NCBI GenBank assembly: GCA_036186865.1
Contig: AP025069.1
Span: forward strand, 18,041,447 to 18,105,446
Direction: 5' to 3'
Length of the DNA stretch: 64,000 bases
DNA from: Eustoma russellianum
Lineage: Eukaryota > Streptophyta > Magnoliopsida > Gentianales > Gentianaceae
A model generated the notes under the pieces. That model saw only the letters and a program-made list of their open reading frames with translations, did no database searches and was not told where the DNA came from. Positions 12,185 to 23,548 of this stretch are shown here, one piece after another. The stretch's first letter is position 1. Every line of letters starts with the position of its first letter. Made by a program: the position numbers and the translations under genes.

Positions 12185-13249
12185 TTGTATCCAAAACGTG
12201 TTGTACATATCTTTAGTTGTTCCTTTTATTATTGTTGGTTTGTTAACTTTGTTTTAGGATAGTTTGTGTTGTATTCTTGCCTTATCTTTCAGGTACACGT
12301 TTTAGCTTGAAGATGCAATTCAAACCTGAAATTTTGTCCAAGCAAAGAGGTGACAAACAAGTAGCTTACAAGCAAGGAGGTGATAAGCAAGTAGGTTACA
12401 AACAAGGAGGTGATAAGCAAGTAGCTTACAAGCAAGGAGGTGACAAGCACTCATGTCAAACTCAAGGCTTGTCCTCCACGCAAATAGTGAGCAAAACAAG
12501 CTGCTCAAAGCTTTAACCAATGAGAAGAAGTCTTGCAAATGTTCAAGCCAATCACACTCAAGTTGAAGACAAGAAAACAAGCTGCACAAAGATTCATCCA
12601 ATCAAAATGCTTGAGGGAAACCGTTGGGCTAAGGAATGAGAAGGTTTGAATATTCAAAGACAACTTGCAACCAATCAAAGGCCTTTCTCAAGCAAGCTGC
12701 TACCTATCTAAGCCAATCAAATTGATCAAAGGAGGAAGGCTGGAAAAGAGGTTAAACACACGACAAGGCAACCAGCCTTTTGGAACCAAAAGTTGCTCAA
12801 ACAATTTCCAAGCAAAGCATGTCATTTAGTCTAGTATTTTGTATATTAAATCTTGTACTTCTTAGCATTTTCGTTGGTTATAAGTAGAGCTAGAACCAGA
12901 TTGTAAAAAAACCATTATCAATATACATTTCAACCAGAATTTCCTTCAAGGAGTTATCAACATTTCAAGTTGAAGTCTAAAGCCACTTACGGTTTTCTCT
13001 TCAAGTTCCTAGCCTAGAACTTGTTAGTATTTGCTTCATCTTTTGGTTTACAAGCATCTAAGGTCTCTTGAGGTTTTAGATGTTTGGAGTGCCAAAGAGG
13101 GAGAGGTGTTGGCATAGATTGAGCCAAGAACAACGGTTAAAGATCAAGGGGTATCTTGGAGATGTTCTTTGACATAGCTTGTGTTCAAATCAGTTGGAAT
13201 AGGAGACAAAGTCCTTGGCAAAGTTTTCTAGCCTTCGTTTGGCTCATCA
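11989..13249 (+). repeat. Middle CRM-A LTR shared by A1 and A2
   Basis: Begins TGATGAGCTACAG right after the purine-rich GTGGGAGGGAA of A1 and ends GGCTCATCA directly before the primer-binding site of A2 (13252-13263). It therefore serves both copies. It carries one extra GAT codon in the tail (HEEDDEP) compared with its neighbours. Confidence 0.93.
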
Positions 13250-15016
13250 AGTGGTATCAGAGCTTTGGTTAGTCTTCTATTCAAGTTTACATTGATTAAA
13301 TTTGCATATGAATGTTGCTGCCACCGTGTGTTAAACTGATTTCTATTGCGTTAGTTGCTGTTTGTTTAGGTAGTTAGCTTTTGTTTTAAAGTGCTTGTTA
13401 GATAGTATACTATAGTATGGTAAATTAGTTAAGTGGCAAACGAAAACACCCCACAAAACAAAACACTTAGACTAGACTTAGTGTTGTTAGGAGCTGTTTG
13501 CATAGTTTGGAACAAAACCGTGTGTGAAGCTGATTGTTCTTGTTTAATTTAGCTTAGTTAATCTTCATTAGAACCTTAATCTAGTAGCTTAAGTGTTAGT
13601 TTAGTTGTATCCTTAAAAGAGAAAACTTGAACACAAATAGATTAGTTGGTAGTTAGCTTGTAATCAAGTATTAAATTCTGTTTTAGTAACTTTGTGCAAA
13701 CTGTCAAAAACGTTTTAGTGCTGCCTTGTTTAGCTTAGTTAGACTAGATTACAACATAGTTTAAGTGTTTAGATGTTTGTTTAGTTTAGCTCAAGAAAAC
13801 CGAAAACCAAAGAACCAAAACAAAGTAGTTTAGCTAGTAAAGTGTGCTACCTACTTCAAGAGACATACGTTGAACATCAACCCTTGCATCTAGTGTCATT
13901 TAGTTTAGAATCTGATTGCATCATACAAACAAAAACCAAACAAAAAACAAGTAGGATAGATCACTTAAAAACAAACAAAACAAGATAGCCTAGTTGCATC
14001 AAAACTGATTTTCCATTAGTTGTTGAGTAACCAGCTTTTGTAAACTTCATTAGGCACAACTAAGTTGCATTTAGCCATCTTAGAATTAGTTAGATCACTT
14101 GCATCAAAAACAAAAAAAAGGAAAAAGAAACACCTGCCCAAAAACCGTGTGGATTAAAACAACTTTTAAAGCTCATTGAAATCTTGGTACAATGCTAATA
14201 GCTTTATCTTTTTGTTGATTTCAATTGTTTCAAACAACTTGTTGGACTTAGATATATTCTGGAAGTTAGGAATTGTTTTAAGCCCCACATTGTTAAAGAG
14301 CTATCCAATTGTTGTTTTAGATCATTTTCTGAACTTACATTGCACTATATCCGATTTGAACTTGTTGTAATTATGAATTGAACTCCCACTACATAGTGTT
14401 TAGCCGTGTTGGTACGGGAAGCTTTCAATTTCCAAATACAACAAACCTTGTGCAATTAAAGGCCCGTGGGCAATGTCTCATGTAGGCCATGAGGAAAAGT
14501 CTCACAACAATCAAGCAAACCATCCAAAGAAAGAAAATTAAGCTTGATTGAGAAATACGCGAGAGAAAAGCCAATATTTGTCAACAAGTAAGAGGCAAAG
14601 ACAAGAGAGAATTGCACAAGAAAGCCTAGTGAGGAAAAAGCCCAAGATAACGTGCATAAAAGGAAAATCCCGTGCAAAGCTCAACAGAAAGAAAGTGCCC
14701 AAACCAAACCCCAAAGTGTTGTAGTTTTGAAATAATTGAAAGTTTCTAAAGCAAACCCTTGCTAGCACTTTGTTTGTGTGTCTTTACTTTCACTTTACTA
14801 CAATTGATAATTGCATATGCTGTAAGTAAATTGAGGGATTGACTTAAAACAACCCCGTAGATTTCATTCAGCCGAACAAACAATTTGACTTCTGTGATTT
14901 ACTTGAATCTTTAGAGAAATAGTCCAAATTGCTTGTTTTGAAGAATTGTCAACATAAATAGAGTATTTGCATCTTGTCAATATTTTAAATTGGTTTTTGA
15001 GATTGTCTTCTGAATC
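13250..15016 (+). other. PBS and leader of copy A2
   Basis: Primer-binding site TGGTATCAGAGC at 13252-13263 followed by the CRM-A leader, nearly the same as 5571-7305 but with many one-base length differences. The conserved GTGAG hairpin is altered here. No gene. Confidence 0.75.
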
Positions 15017-18000
15017 ATGGGTCCCCAACAGAAAGATAATACACCATCCCCGTCCCCATCTACTCCTGTTCCATCCCCAGTCCCTGTTAACCCTAGAGAA
15101 TATCAGCAAACACCACTTTCCTTGTTAGGTCAGTTTGGTTTAATGAGAATGACATAGAGGATAACAAACAAAGGATAAACAACGTAGAAAAGCCACCTCA
15201 GATCAAAGGAACCTAGTATACCTTTTCAAGAAGGCACTCTATGGTAATGAGTCTCCTGTTCAACCTAGAAGAGTCACATCACATAGAGGTAGAGGTCGAG
15301 GTCGAGGGTAGTAATGGTGTCGTAGGAACATTTCTTTGAGGAGGGATTTGATTATCCCTGAGTACAATGAAGAACACTATCCGGAAGAACGGTATGATGA
15401 ACGTCAACCTGATAGAAATGAACATCTTGAAGAAGATTCATTACTACTAAACTGACGATACCCTCCTTCCAAGGAAAAGTGATCCTGAAGCTTATCTGCA
15501 ATGGGAAACAAAAGTAGATCATATGTATTCTTGCACTAACTATTCTGGGAATTGGCCAAAGTGCGGTATGCAACTTTTGAATTTGTAGATTATGCTTTAC
15601 TCTGGTGGGAGCAATTGCAGAACACCAGGAGAAGAACAAGACAGCCCCCTGTTGTTACTTGGTCCGAACTGAAACAAGAGATGAGGAAGAGATTCATATC
15701 TCCTTCCTATGAGAGAAGTATCTTCCAGAAATTACAACAACTTTCTCAAGGTAATAGATCTGTGATGAATTTTATAAAGAAATAGAACATCTGCTTACCA
15801 GGGCTAACATAGAAGAAGCTGAGGAAGCCACAATGGCTAGATTTCTAGCTGGCTTGAACAAAGAGATTGCATTCAAGGTGGAACTCACACCTTACTCTGA
15901 TCTGGCTTCTATGGTTCACATTGCTGAGAAAGTGGAAAGACAATTGAAGGTAAAAACTTCTAACCCTTCTTTTCGGACTAATCCTTTGAGTTTTCCCAGA
16001 ACACAGCCCAGGACGCCTTTCCGTCCACAACAAGGTCAAGGCCGTGGATTCCAAGGAAAATCAACCCAGAACATCCAAAATCGTCCAAAGTTTCCAATCC
16101 CTGATAAAGGCAAAGCCAAGGTGGAAGGTACGCCTAATGTTAAGACTTGTGATATTCAATGTTTTAAATGCTTAGGAAAAGGTCATTTTGCTAATCAATG
16201 TCCCAACCCTAAACGCATCATGTTTATTGAAGAGTCTAATGAGTATTATTCTGAGGAAGAATTGGAAGAGAATGAAGAAAACAAAGAAATTGAGCAAACG
16301 TGTGAGGAAGAAGAAGAGATTAGTGAAGAGACTAATGAGTGTGAAACAAAAGAGTTCTTAGTTGTCCGTCGAGCCCTAAGTGCCCAAATTAAAACTGAAG
16401 AACCTGACATACAAAAAGAGAACATATTCCACATTTCACTGTATGGTTAAAAAGAAAGTCTGCACTTTAATCATTGACTCCGGTTCATGTACCAATGTGG
16501 CAAGTTTTGAACTTGTTAGGAAACTTGAGTTACCTTTATTGAATCACCCCCATCCTTATAGACTTACGTGGCTTAACGAGTGTGGTGAAGTTAAAGTAAC
16601 AAAGCAAGTCCTAATTTCTTTATCAATCGGTGGGTATTTTGTTGAGGTGTTATGTGATGTAGCCCCTATGCAATCAAGTCATATCTTATTAGGTAGACCG
16701 TGGCAATTTGACAACAAGGTTACTTATGATGGTTACCTAAATAGATATTCCTTTAGGCATAACAACAAGCTGTTCAAATTAAATGCCTTGCCCCCGCACA
16801 AAGTTTTTGAGGATCAACAACGCATCTTAAAAAGTCATAATGATCCAAAGAAAAGGAGTTGGAGAGTATTTCATCAAAGAAAACCAATTAAAAAGTTCTC
16901 ATCTTAGAGTTGAACCAAAAGAAACAAGGTTTCTGCTGAACCATCTATAAGAAAAGCGCATTCTTTGCATCTCAAAGTGAGGTATTCCATGCTATCAATT
17001 CAAACAAAAATGTTTATATCTTGCTTTACAAAGAAGCTCTATCCTCTTCATCTGAGATACCATCTACTTTACCAAGTGAAGTTGCATCTTTACTTCAAGA
17101 ATTTTCTAGCTTGTTTCCTGAAGGAGATCCCCCAGGTTTACCCCCTCTAAGAGGCATTGAGCATCAAATAGATTTCATTCCAGGAGCTGTTCTGCCAAAC
17201 AGACCTGCCTATAGAGCCAATCCAGAGGAAACTAAGGAAATCCAAAAGCAAGTTGAGGAATTATTGACTCAAGGTAAAGTAAGAGAGAGTATGAGTCCTT
17301 GTGCTGTTCCTGTAATCATTGTCCCTAAGAAAGATGGAACTTGGAGAATGTGTACTGACTGTAGAGCCATCAATAAGATCACTGTGAAGTATAGGTACCC
17401 TATTCCTTAGGCTGGATGACATGTTGGATATGTTACATGGGTCTAGGTGCTTTAGCAAAGTAGATCTTAAGCAAGGATACTTCCAAGTGAGAATTAGGGA
17501 AGGTGATGAATGGAAAACTGCCTTTAAGACTAAGTTTGGATTGTACGAATGGTTAGTTATGCCCTTTGGTTTAACCAATGCCCCTAGTACTTTCATGAGG
17601 TTAATGAATGAGGTCTTAAGGAGATTCATAGGGAAATTTGTAGTAGTTTACTTTGATGACATTCTTATCTACTCCAAAACCCTAGGTGAACACCTGAACC
17701 ATCTAAGAGCCGTTTTTTGTCACCCTACAGAAAGAGAAACTGTATGCTAATTTCAAGAAGTGTTCTTTCTGTCTGGAGAAGGTTACATTCTTAGGATTTG
17801 TGATTAGTGCTGAAGGAATTGAAATGGACCAAGAGAAAGTTAAATCCATAACTGAGTGGCCAACCCCTAAATCTGCTGGAGATATTAGGAGTTTTCATGG
17901 ATTAGCTAGCTTCTATAGACGTTTGTGAAGGATTTCTCTACCCTAGCTGCACCCTTGAATGAGTTAGTCAAGAAAGATGTAAGATTTGAATGGGGAGAAT

Positions 18001-19907
18001 CACAACAACAAGCCTTTGAGGAACTTAAGAAACGTCTAACTTCTGCACCTATCTTGAGATTGCCCAACTTTGATGAAATGTTTGAAGTTGAATGTGATGC
18101 CAGTGGAGTTGGCATTGGAGCTGTATTGCATCAAGGTAACAAACCTGTTGCCTACTTTAGTGAGAAACTGAAAGGAGCTTCCATAAATTATTCAACCTAT
18201 GATAAAGAATTGTATGCCCTTGTCCGTTCATTACAAACTTGGCAACATTATCTGCAACCTAAGGAATTTGTGATTCATACTGATCATGAGAGCCTTAAGT
18301 ATCTAAAAGGTCAAGGAAAATTGAATAAAAGACATGCCAAATGGGTTGAATACATTGAACAATTCCCTTATGTAATCAAGTATAAGCAAGGCAAAGAAAA
18401 TGTTGTTGCTGATGCCTTATCTCGTCGCTATACTTTGATTACTACTCTTTCATGTAACATGTTTGGTTTTGAGTCTATCAAAGAGATGTATCATTCTGAT
18501 CATGACTTTAGTTCTATATATCAAGCATGCACTGATTCCCCTTTTGCTAAATATTACTTGCATGATGGTTACTTGTTTAAAGAACATAAGTTATGTGTAC
18601 CAATGTGTTCATTAAGAGAGTTGTTGAAAAAAGAAGCTCATGGAGGAGGATTAATGGGTCATTTTGGCTCGTTAAAAACATTGGAAACACTTAAGGAACA
18701 TTTCTTCTGGCCACATATGAGAGCACATGTTGATAAGGTATGTGACCAATGTATTACTTGCAAGCAAGCAAAGTCTAGAACACAACCACATGGATTATAC
18801 ACTCCTTTATCTGTTCCAAACTCACCTTGGACTGATATTTCTATGGACTTTGTATTGGGATTGCCTCGATCCAAAACTGGTAAAGATAGCATCTTTGTTA
18901 TTGTTGATAGATTTTCCAAAATGGCACATTTCATTGCATGTAAGAAAGTTGATGATGCTATTCATATTGCTGATTTGTTCTTTAAGGAGATTGTTAGATT
19001 GCATGGCATGCCACGTACGATTGTTAGTGATAGAGATACAAAGTTTCTAAGTCATTTCTGACGAGTTTTGTGGAGTAAACTTGGTACTAAATTGTTATTT
19101 TCTACAACTGCTCACCCACAAACCGATGGTCAAACTGAAGTTGTTAATAGAACTTTGTCTCAACTGTTACGTGTTGTCATTCAAAAGAACTTAAAGAATT
19201 GGGAAGATTGCTTAGCTTATATTGAGTTTGCGTACAATAGAGTTGTTCATAGCGGAACATTGCATTCTCCTTTTGAAGTTGTTTATGGCTTTAACCCTTT
19301 GTCCCCGCTTGATCTTGTTCCCATACCTGTTCATGAACGTGTTAGTTTAGATGGTGAACGAAAAGCAAAACTTGTGAAAGAATTGCATGAAAAGGTTAAG
19401 TCACAACTTGAAGCTAAGAATAAAGTGTATGCCAATAGAGCCAACAGGAATCGTAAAGTTGTTATATTTGAACCTGGTGATCTTGTTTGGTTACACTTGA
19501 GGAAAGAAAGATTCCCTAAGGAAAGGGACTCAAAATTGAAGCCAAGAGGCGATGGACCGTTCAAAGTGTTGAAACGGCTTGGTGATAATGCCTATGTTCT
19601 CGATCTTCCTGAAGAAAGGTATGGTCCTATCTCCAAAACTTTTAATGTTGCTGACCTTTCTCCGTTTAGTATTGATTCAGATTCGAGGACGAATCCTTTT
19701 CAAGTGGGAGGGAATGATGAGCTACAGCCTAACCTTGTGGATACAAACACTGACGTTGACACCTCGATGCCCCACACAGGTCCCATGACAAGGAGTATGG
19801 CTAAGAAATTGTTACAATGTGTTGAATCATTTCTTTACAGGCATGAAGAGGATGAGCCAAGCAAAGATGATGTCCATTGGGTTTATATGATACAAGCTAT
19901 GATTTAG
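15017..19907 (+). pseudogene. CRM-A Gag-Pol of copy A2, broken by small indels
   Basis: Same order of domains as A1. The gag part (15017-15800) is hit hardest by single-base losses. After about 15830 longer stretches are open: Gag end with knuckle CFKCLGKGHFANQC, protease DSGS, RT (YFDDILIY near 17655), then a 378-codon open piece (17925-19061) with RNase H and integrase HHCC and first two DDE acids, ended by a TGG to TGA change at 19060 (FWRVLW becomes FSTOP). The integrase end with HPQTDGQTE, GPY/F and tail is open from 19068 to 19907. Frameshifts lie near 16436, 16855, 17408, 17718 and 17923. Confidence 0.9.
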
Positions 19908-20977
19908 TTGTATCCAAAACGTGTTGTACATATCTTTAGTTGTTCCTTTTATTATTGTTGGTTTGTTAACTTTGTTTTAGGATAGTTTGTGTTGTATTCT
20001 TGCCTTATCTTTCAGGTACACGTTTTAGCTTGAAGATGCAATTCAAACCTGAAATTTTGTCCAAGCAAAGAGGTGACAAACAAGTAGCTTACAAGCAAGG
20101 AGGTGATAAGCAAGTAGGTTACAAACAAGGAGGTGATAAGCAAGTAGCTTACAAGCAAGGAGGTGACAAGCACTCATGTCAAACTCAAGGCTTGTCCTCC
20201 ACGCAAATAGTGAGCAAAATAAGCTGCTCAAAGCTTTAACCAATGAGAAGAAGTCTTGCAAATGTTCAAGCCAATCACACTCAAGTTGAAGACAAGAAAA
20301 ACAAGCTGCACAAAGATTCATCCAATCAAAATGCTTGAGGGAAACCGTTGGGCTAAGGAATGAGAAGGTTTGAATATTCAAAGACAACTTGCAACCAATC
20401 AAAGGCATTTCTCAAGCAAGCTGCTACCTATCTAAGCCAATCAAATTGATCAAAGGAGGAAGGTTGGAAAAGAGGTTAAACACACGACAAGGCAACCAGC
20501 CTTTTGGAACCAAAAGTTGCTCAAACAATTTCCAAGCAAAGCATGTCATTTTAGTCTAGTATTTTGTATATTAAATCTTGTACTTCTTAGCATTTTCGTT
20601 GGTTATAAGTAGAGATAGAACCAGATTGTAAATGAAACCATTATCAATATACATTTCAACCAGAATTTCCTTCAAGGAGTTATCAACATTTCAAGTTGAA
20701 GTCTAAAGCCACTTACGGTTTTCTCTCAAGTTCTTAGCCTAGAACTTGTTAGTATTTGCTTCATCTTTTGGTTTACAAGCATCTTAAGGTCTCTTGAGGT
20801 TTTAGATGTGTTGGAGTGCCAAAGAGGGAGAGGTGTTGGCATAGATTGAGCCAAGAACAACGGTTAAAGATCAAGGGGTATCTTGGAGATGTTCTTTGAC
20901 ATAGCTTGTGTTCAAATCAGTTTGGAATAGGAGACAAAGTCCTTGGCAAAGTTTTCTAGCCTTCGTTTGGCTTATCA
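19715..20977 (+). repeat. CRM-A 3' LTR of copy A2
   Basis: Starts TGATGAGCTACAG after GTGGGAGGGAA. The end reads CTTATCA where the other copies have CTCATCA. The next base begins CRM-B leader sequence, not a target duplication. Confidence 0.92.
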
Positions 20978-21118
20978 GAAAGTGAAGGAATTTGGGGTAT
21001 GGCCGAATGGGGGTTAGGGTTGTAGGAACGGAATGGGTGTTGTAAATTGACTATTTGGGTTGGTAATTGATGATTGGTGTGGTCAATTTGGATATTGGTT
21101 GGTCTAGGACAGAATTTG
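20978..21118 (-). repeat. Misplaced CRM-B leader fragment fused to integrase
   Basis: These bases match the CRM-B leader as found at about 27866-28065, with an internal gap, and in the same strand. They follow integrase at the codons KPGDLV. The join has a short overlap (GAACA). The left edge coincides exactly with the end of the CRM-A LTR. The order leader-after-pol is impossible in a normal element, so this is a rearrangement. Confidence 0.75.
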
Positions 21119-22102
21119 AACACTAAATCTCCAGGCTTAAACACAACTCTTTTCCGATGTCTGTTAGCTCGTCTTTCATAAGCTTTGTTTTTCTTTTCAA
21201 GTTGTGTTTTAACTTGTTCATGCAGTTTCTTTATGTTGTCCGCTTTTTGTTTACCATCAAGACTAGAACGTTCATGCACGGGAATAGGAATCAAATCGAT
21301 GGGAGACAAGGGATTAAAGCCATACACGATTTGAAATGGACTATGCAAAGTACCGTGATGGACACTCCTATTATATGCAAATTCGATATATGGTAAACAA
21401 TCTTCCCAATGTTTAATGTGTTTTTGCAAAATGGCACGCAAAAGTTGAGAAAGAGTACGATTAACGACTTCAGTTTGTCCATCAGTTTGTGGGTGTGCGG
21501 TGGTGGAAAACAACAGTTGTGTACCAAGTTTAGCCCACAAAACACGCCAAAAATGACTCAAAAATTTCGTATCTCTATCACTTACAATTGTACGTGGCAT
21601 GCCATGCAATCTAACAATTTCTTTGAAGAACAAATCAGCAACATACGTGGCATCATCAACTTTCCTACATGCAATGAAATGTGCCATTTTTGAAAATCGA
21701 TCAACCACAACATAAATGCTATCGCGTCCTCCCCGAGACCTAGGAAGTCCTAAAACAAAGTCCATGGAGATGTCAATCCAAGGGGCATCAGGGACGGGTA
21801 AAGGTGTGTAAAGGCCATGTGGTTGGGTCTTGGATTTGGCTTGTTTGCAAGTGATGCAACTACCACACAACCTCTCGACGTCTACTCGCATGTGGGGCCA
21901 ATAGAAATGTTCCTTAAGAGTCTCAAGGGTTTTGAACACTCCGAAATGACCCATTAAACCTCCCCCATGGGCTTCTCTAGTCAATGCTTCTCGTAGGGAT
22001 GATTGGAGAACGCACAATTTTTGTTCTTTGAAAAGATAACCCTCATGTATGTAAAATTTCCCAAATGGTGCTTCTTTACATGCCTCGAAAATGGTGCCAA
22101 AG
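21119..22102 (-). pseudogene. CRM-B integrase part of B1 (3' side of the solo LTR)
   Basis: Continues B1 Pol after the solo LTR. It shows the integrase zinc-binding His and Cys (AHGGGLMGHFG, LCGSCITCKQAK), the catalytic Asp in DISMDFVLG, the second Asp in VSDRDTKF and the Glu in HPQTDGQTEVVNRTL. It is open throughout, but stops short of the GPY/F module, where the frame runs into leader sequence. CAAAG at 22098-22102 is the left copy of the solo LTR target duplication. Confidence 0.88.
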
Positions 22103-23548
22103 TGATGCGTGCAACTCGTGGGCTCCAACAATTCCACCTTCCAAACGTCCTTCACAAGGGTTAGGCACAAGGAAGAAGACTTCCCCTTGCTTCCTTAATG
22201 AATAAAAACGTATGGATTAAGAATGAGCAAGACCAAAACTTTAAGATGGTCGTTGATCAGGCAAACCAATATGGCCCTCCTGGACGGCACCTTTAAGCAA
22301 TGGCAACACCTTCAATATGCTCAACTTTGAAGGATCTTAACCTAGGTTTTTAATGCAAAACCAAGAAAACAAAGTATCACATAAAGTGAATGAAATATCA
22401 AGAATTGTTATTCATCAAAAGGTGTTCTTTCAAGCGTCCCCTAAGGCTCTATTTATAGGCTGAACTTGAGCCTTAAAATATCTAGAACTAATTCAAAATA
22501 AAGCTAGCTAACAATGTTTAAAAATTGAAAATTATTTAAATTCAAAGCTAAAACAAATCCTAGCTAAAACTTCAAATCTTGCAAGACATTATCTTCAATG
22601 AATCTGGTCATGTTTGCTGATGAAATTGGCGTTGGAGATATAGATGAAGTGGTTGAACTTGAATTCAAAGGCTAGTTGAAGATTGGATTCAATTTTGACT
22701 TCAAACTTGAATTCAATCTTTGAATTATGATCCCATCCTTTTCTTATCTCCAAGTTGGCGTGTGGAAGGATAGCAAGGCGTGTGAGATGTCTTCAAATGG
22801 CTGAGAGGTTGAATGCAAAAGATGGTTGAAGTTTGAATTTAAATTAATTTTGAATTTGAATTCAAACTTGGATGGATTTTATCTCCTTCTCTCTCTTCAT
22901 GGCGTGTGGATTGGCTTGTGAGACTTGGCTGAACTCATCTTGAATTTGAAGGCTTAATCTAGTTGAAACTTGAATTCAAATCAAGGTTGAATTTAAATTC
23001 AAGTTTATCTTCAAGTTTAAATTCAAGAAAGATGTCATCTTTTAGCTTAAAGTGGCCGCCCCTTATGATATGTTGTAGATGATGTTTGATTTCAATTTGA
23101 ACAAGCGACTTTATCTTGGACACCTTTGAATTTGTCTTAGCGTAGACAAACATTCTCTTCAGATATTCTCTTGAAACATTCTCTTGAAACATTCTCTTCA
23201 ACATTCTCTTCAAACATTCTCTTGAAACATTCTCTTGAAACATTCTCTTGAAACATTCTCTTGAAACATTCTCTTGTACCTAATTTACCTACAAAGCAAA
23301 TACATAAAACTAAGATCACACGACACAAAATAAAATCCAAACAAACAAAGAGTGTAGACGTGCATGTGATATATGCTCAAGTTGAAGGTTCAATGAAATG
23401 AACCCAAGGAGTCTTAGGTTCATCTTGAACATGCTTGTACAAGAAGGTGGCAACTTGATGACAAAGTTCCTTTTCCCTCCTTCTTATCATAGGACCTTTG
23501 ACCTCTTGATGGGGCCCTTGATCCTCATCGGACCCTTGATCCTCATCA
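22103..23548 (-). mobile_element. Solo CRM-B LTR in B1 pol
   Basis: A complete CRM-B LTR in minus orientation (plus strand reads TGATGCGTGC...CCTCATCA). It is flanked by CAAAG at 22098-22102 and 23549-23553. The interrupted Pol frame resumes after it. No internal region is present, so this is the product of LTR-LTR recombination after a full insertion. It holds the longest CATTCTCTTGAAA array in the window. Confidence 0.95.
23150..23277 (-). repeat. 13-bp minisatellite in CRM-B LTR
   Basis: Roughly nine to ten copies of CATTCTCTTGAAA or its variant with CAA. The B1 LTR has about three copies (29830-29875), the B2 LTRs about eight, and the 89-1531 LTR none. Confidence 0.85.

Larger units (their letters stand above)
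4299..20977 (+). mobile_element. CRM-A tandem array: LTR-internal-LTR-internal-LTR (copies A1 and A2)
   Basis: Three CRM-A LTRs start at 4299, 11989 and 19715, giving periods of 7690 and 7726 bases. Each of the first two is followed by the same primer-binding site, leader and Gag-Pol. The middle LTR is shared, being both 3' LTR of A1 and 5' LTR of A2. Such arrays arise by unequal recombination between LTRs of sister copies. The outer flanks (TATAC left, GAAAG right) do not match, so no target duplication supports a single insertion; the right end abuts a fragment of CRM-B leader. Confidence 0.9.

Noticed and set aside
22959..23340. Frames with repeated FQENVSREC
   Set aside because: These translate the 13-bp LTR minisatellite; no protein meaning.
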